NCBI GenBank assembly: GCA_043788745.1
Contig: JAYVTO010000303.1
Span: 1-14,327 of the forward strand
Source: JBBQWZ01 sp043788745
Lineage (GTDB): Bacteria > Acidobacteriota > Terriglobia > Bryobacterales > Bryobacteraceae
DNA length: 14,327 nucleotides
Direction of reading: 5' to 3'
A program made the position numbers and the translations under genes. Below, one piece after another: positions 14,228 through 14,327 of this stretch. A model generated the notes under the pieces. That model made no database searches. It was not told where the DNA came from and saw only the letters and a program-made list of their open reading frames with translations. Every line of letters starts with the position of its first letter. The first letter of the stretch is position 1.

Positions 14228-14288
14228 GGTGCATCCGCTCCCGACGCGGCCCTTCGGGCCGCTTTGGTCGCGGCTCGGATTTGGTGCA
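14228..14288. repeat. 61-bp dispersed intergenic repeat, copy B
   Basis: Direct-orientation copy of 4601-4661 with two mismatches (14232 and 14264). It keeps the perfect GCGGCCC-TTC-GGGCCGC hairpin (14246-14262). It begins about 23 bp after the transposase homology ends, so it lies at or near the break point of the IS4-like element. Confidence 0.85.
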
Positions 14289-14327
14289 GTTCGCTTGGAA
14301 AATAGGCTCAGCAGCCGGGGCGTTGGC

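Noticed and set aside
13959..14234. Minus-strand 91-residue open frame
   Set aside because: It lies opposite the IS4-type transposase frame, whose homology is clear, so it is a shadow.
1..14327. CRISPR array or complete tRNA/rRNA gene
   Set aside because: No regularly spaced direct repeats were seen, and no full cloverleaf or rRNA-like segment was recognised on either strand.

Overview
The window looks like chromosomal DNA from a GC-rich Gram-negative soil bacterium. The best guess is an acidobacterium of the Solibacter/Bryobacter type. This is inferred from gene content only: a Ser/Thr kinase with a large TPR receptor, a PEP-CTERM protein, orphan TadE/TadG pilus genes, a secreted TPR/beta-barrel protein and an outer-membrane beta-barrel. 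No rRNA, complete tRNA or CRISPR array was found.

Layout. 1-382: end of an unidentified Gln-rich protein. 383-684: gene-free, with nested inverted repeats. 685-1992: secreted protein with a TPR-like N-terminus and two copies of one domain. 2043-2282 (minus): small reading frame broken by an amber codon. 2439-4498: three tightly packed TadG/TadE-type genes. 4601-4661: first copy of a 61-bp dispersed repeat. 4780-5452: lipoprotein-like gene split by a frameshift. 5733-6458: PEP-CTERM protein. 6566-8814: a probable metal-handling operon. 8975-9535 (minus): unknown protein. 9579-10011: truncated esterase, two short tandem duplications and a perfect 15-bp inverted repeat. 10075-13665 (minus): Ser/Thr kinase-TPR receptor followed by a small membrane-anchored protein. 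14043-14327: start of an IS4-type transposase, broken next to the second copy of the 61-bp repeat.

The most interesting part is the operon at 6566-8814. It encodes a secreted Cys-rich protein, an outer-membrane beta-barrel, a periplasmic HMA-domain (MerP-like) protein and a MerT-like inner-membrane protein. In the MerP-like gene the first cysteine codon of the GMxCxxC metal-binding loop is an in-frame TGA. The signal peptide and first beta strand lie upstream of the TGA and the rest of the HMA fold lies downstream in the same frame. A hairpin with bacterial-SECIS-like spacing follows the TGA. The simplest reading is a selenocysteine-containing metal-binding protein (motif U-x-x-C, Sec35) acting with a MerT-type transporter. 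The usual annotation would miss it by calling a leaderless, truncated ORF at 7996.

The window also shows decay and rearrangement: an amber-interrupted ORF, a frameshifted gene, a truncated hydrolase, a truncated transposase and a shared intergenic repeat.
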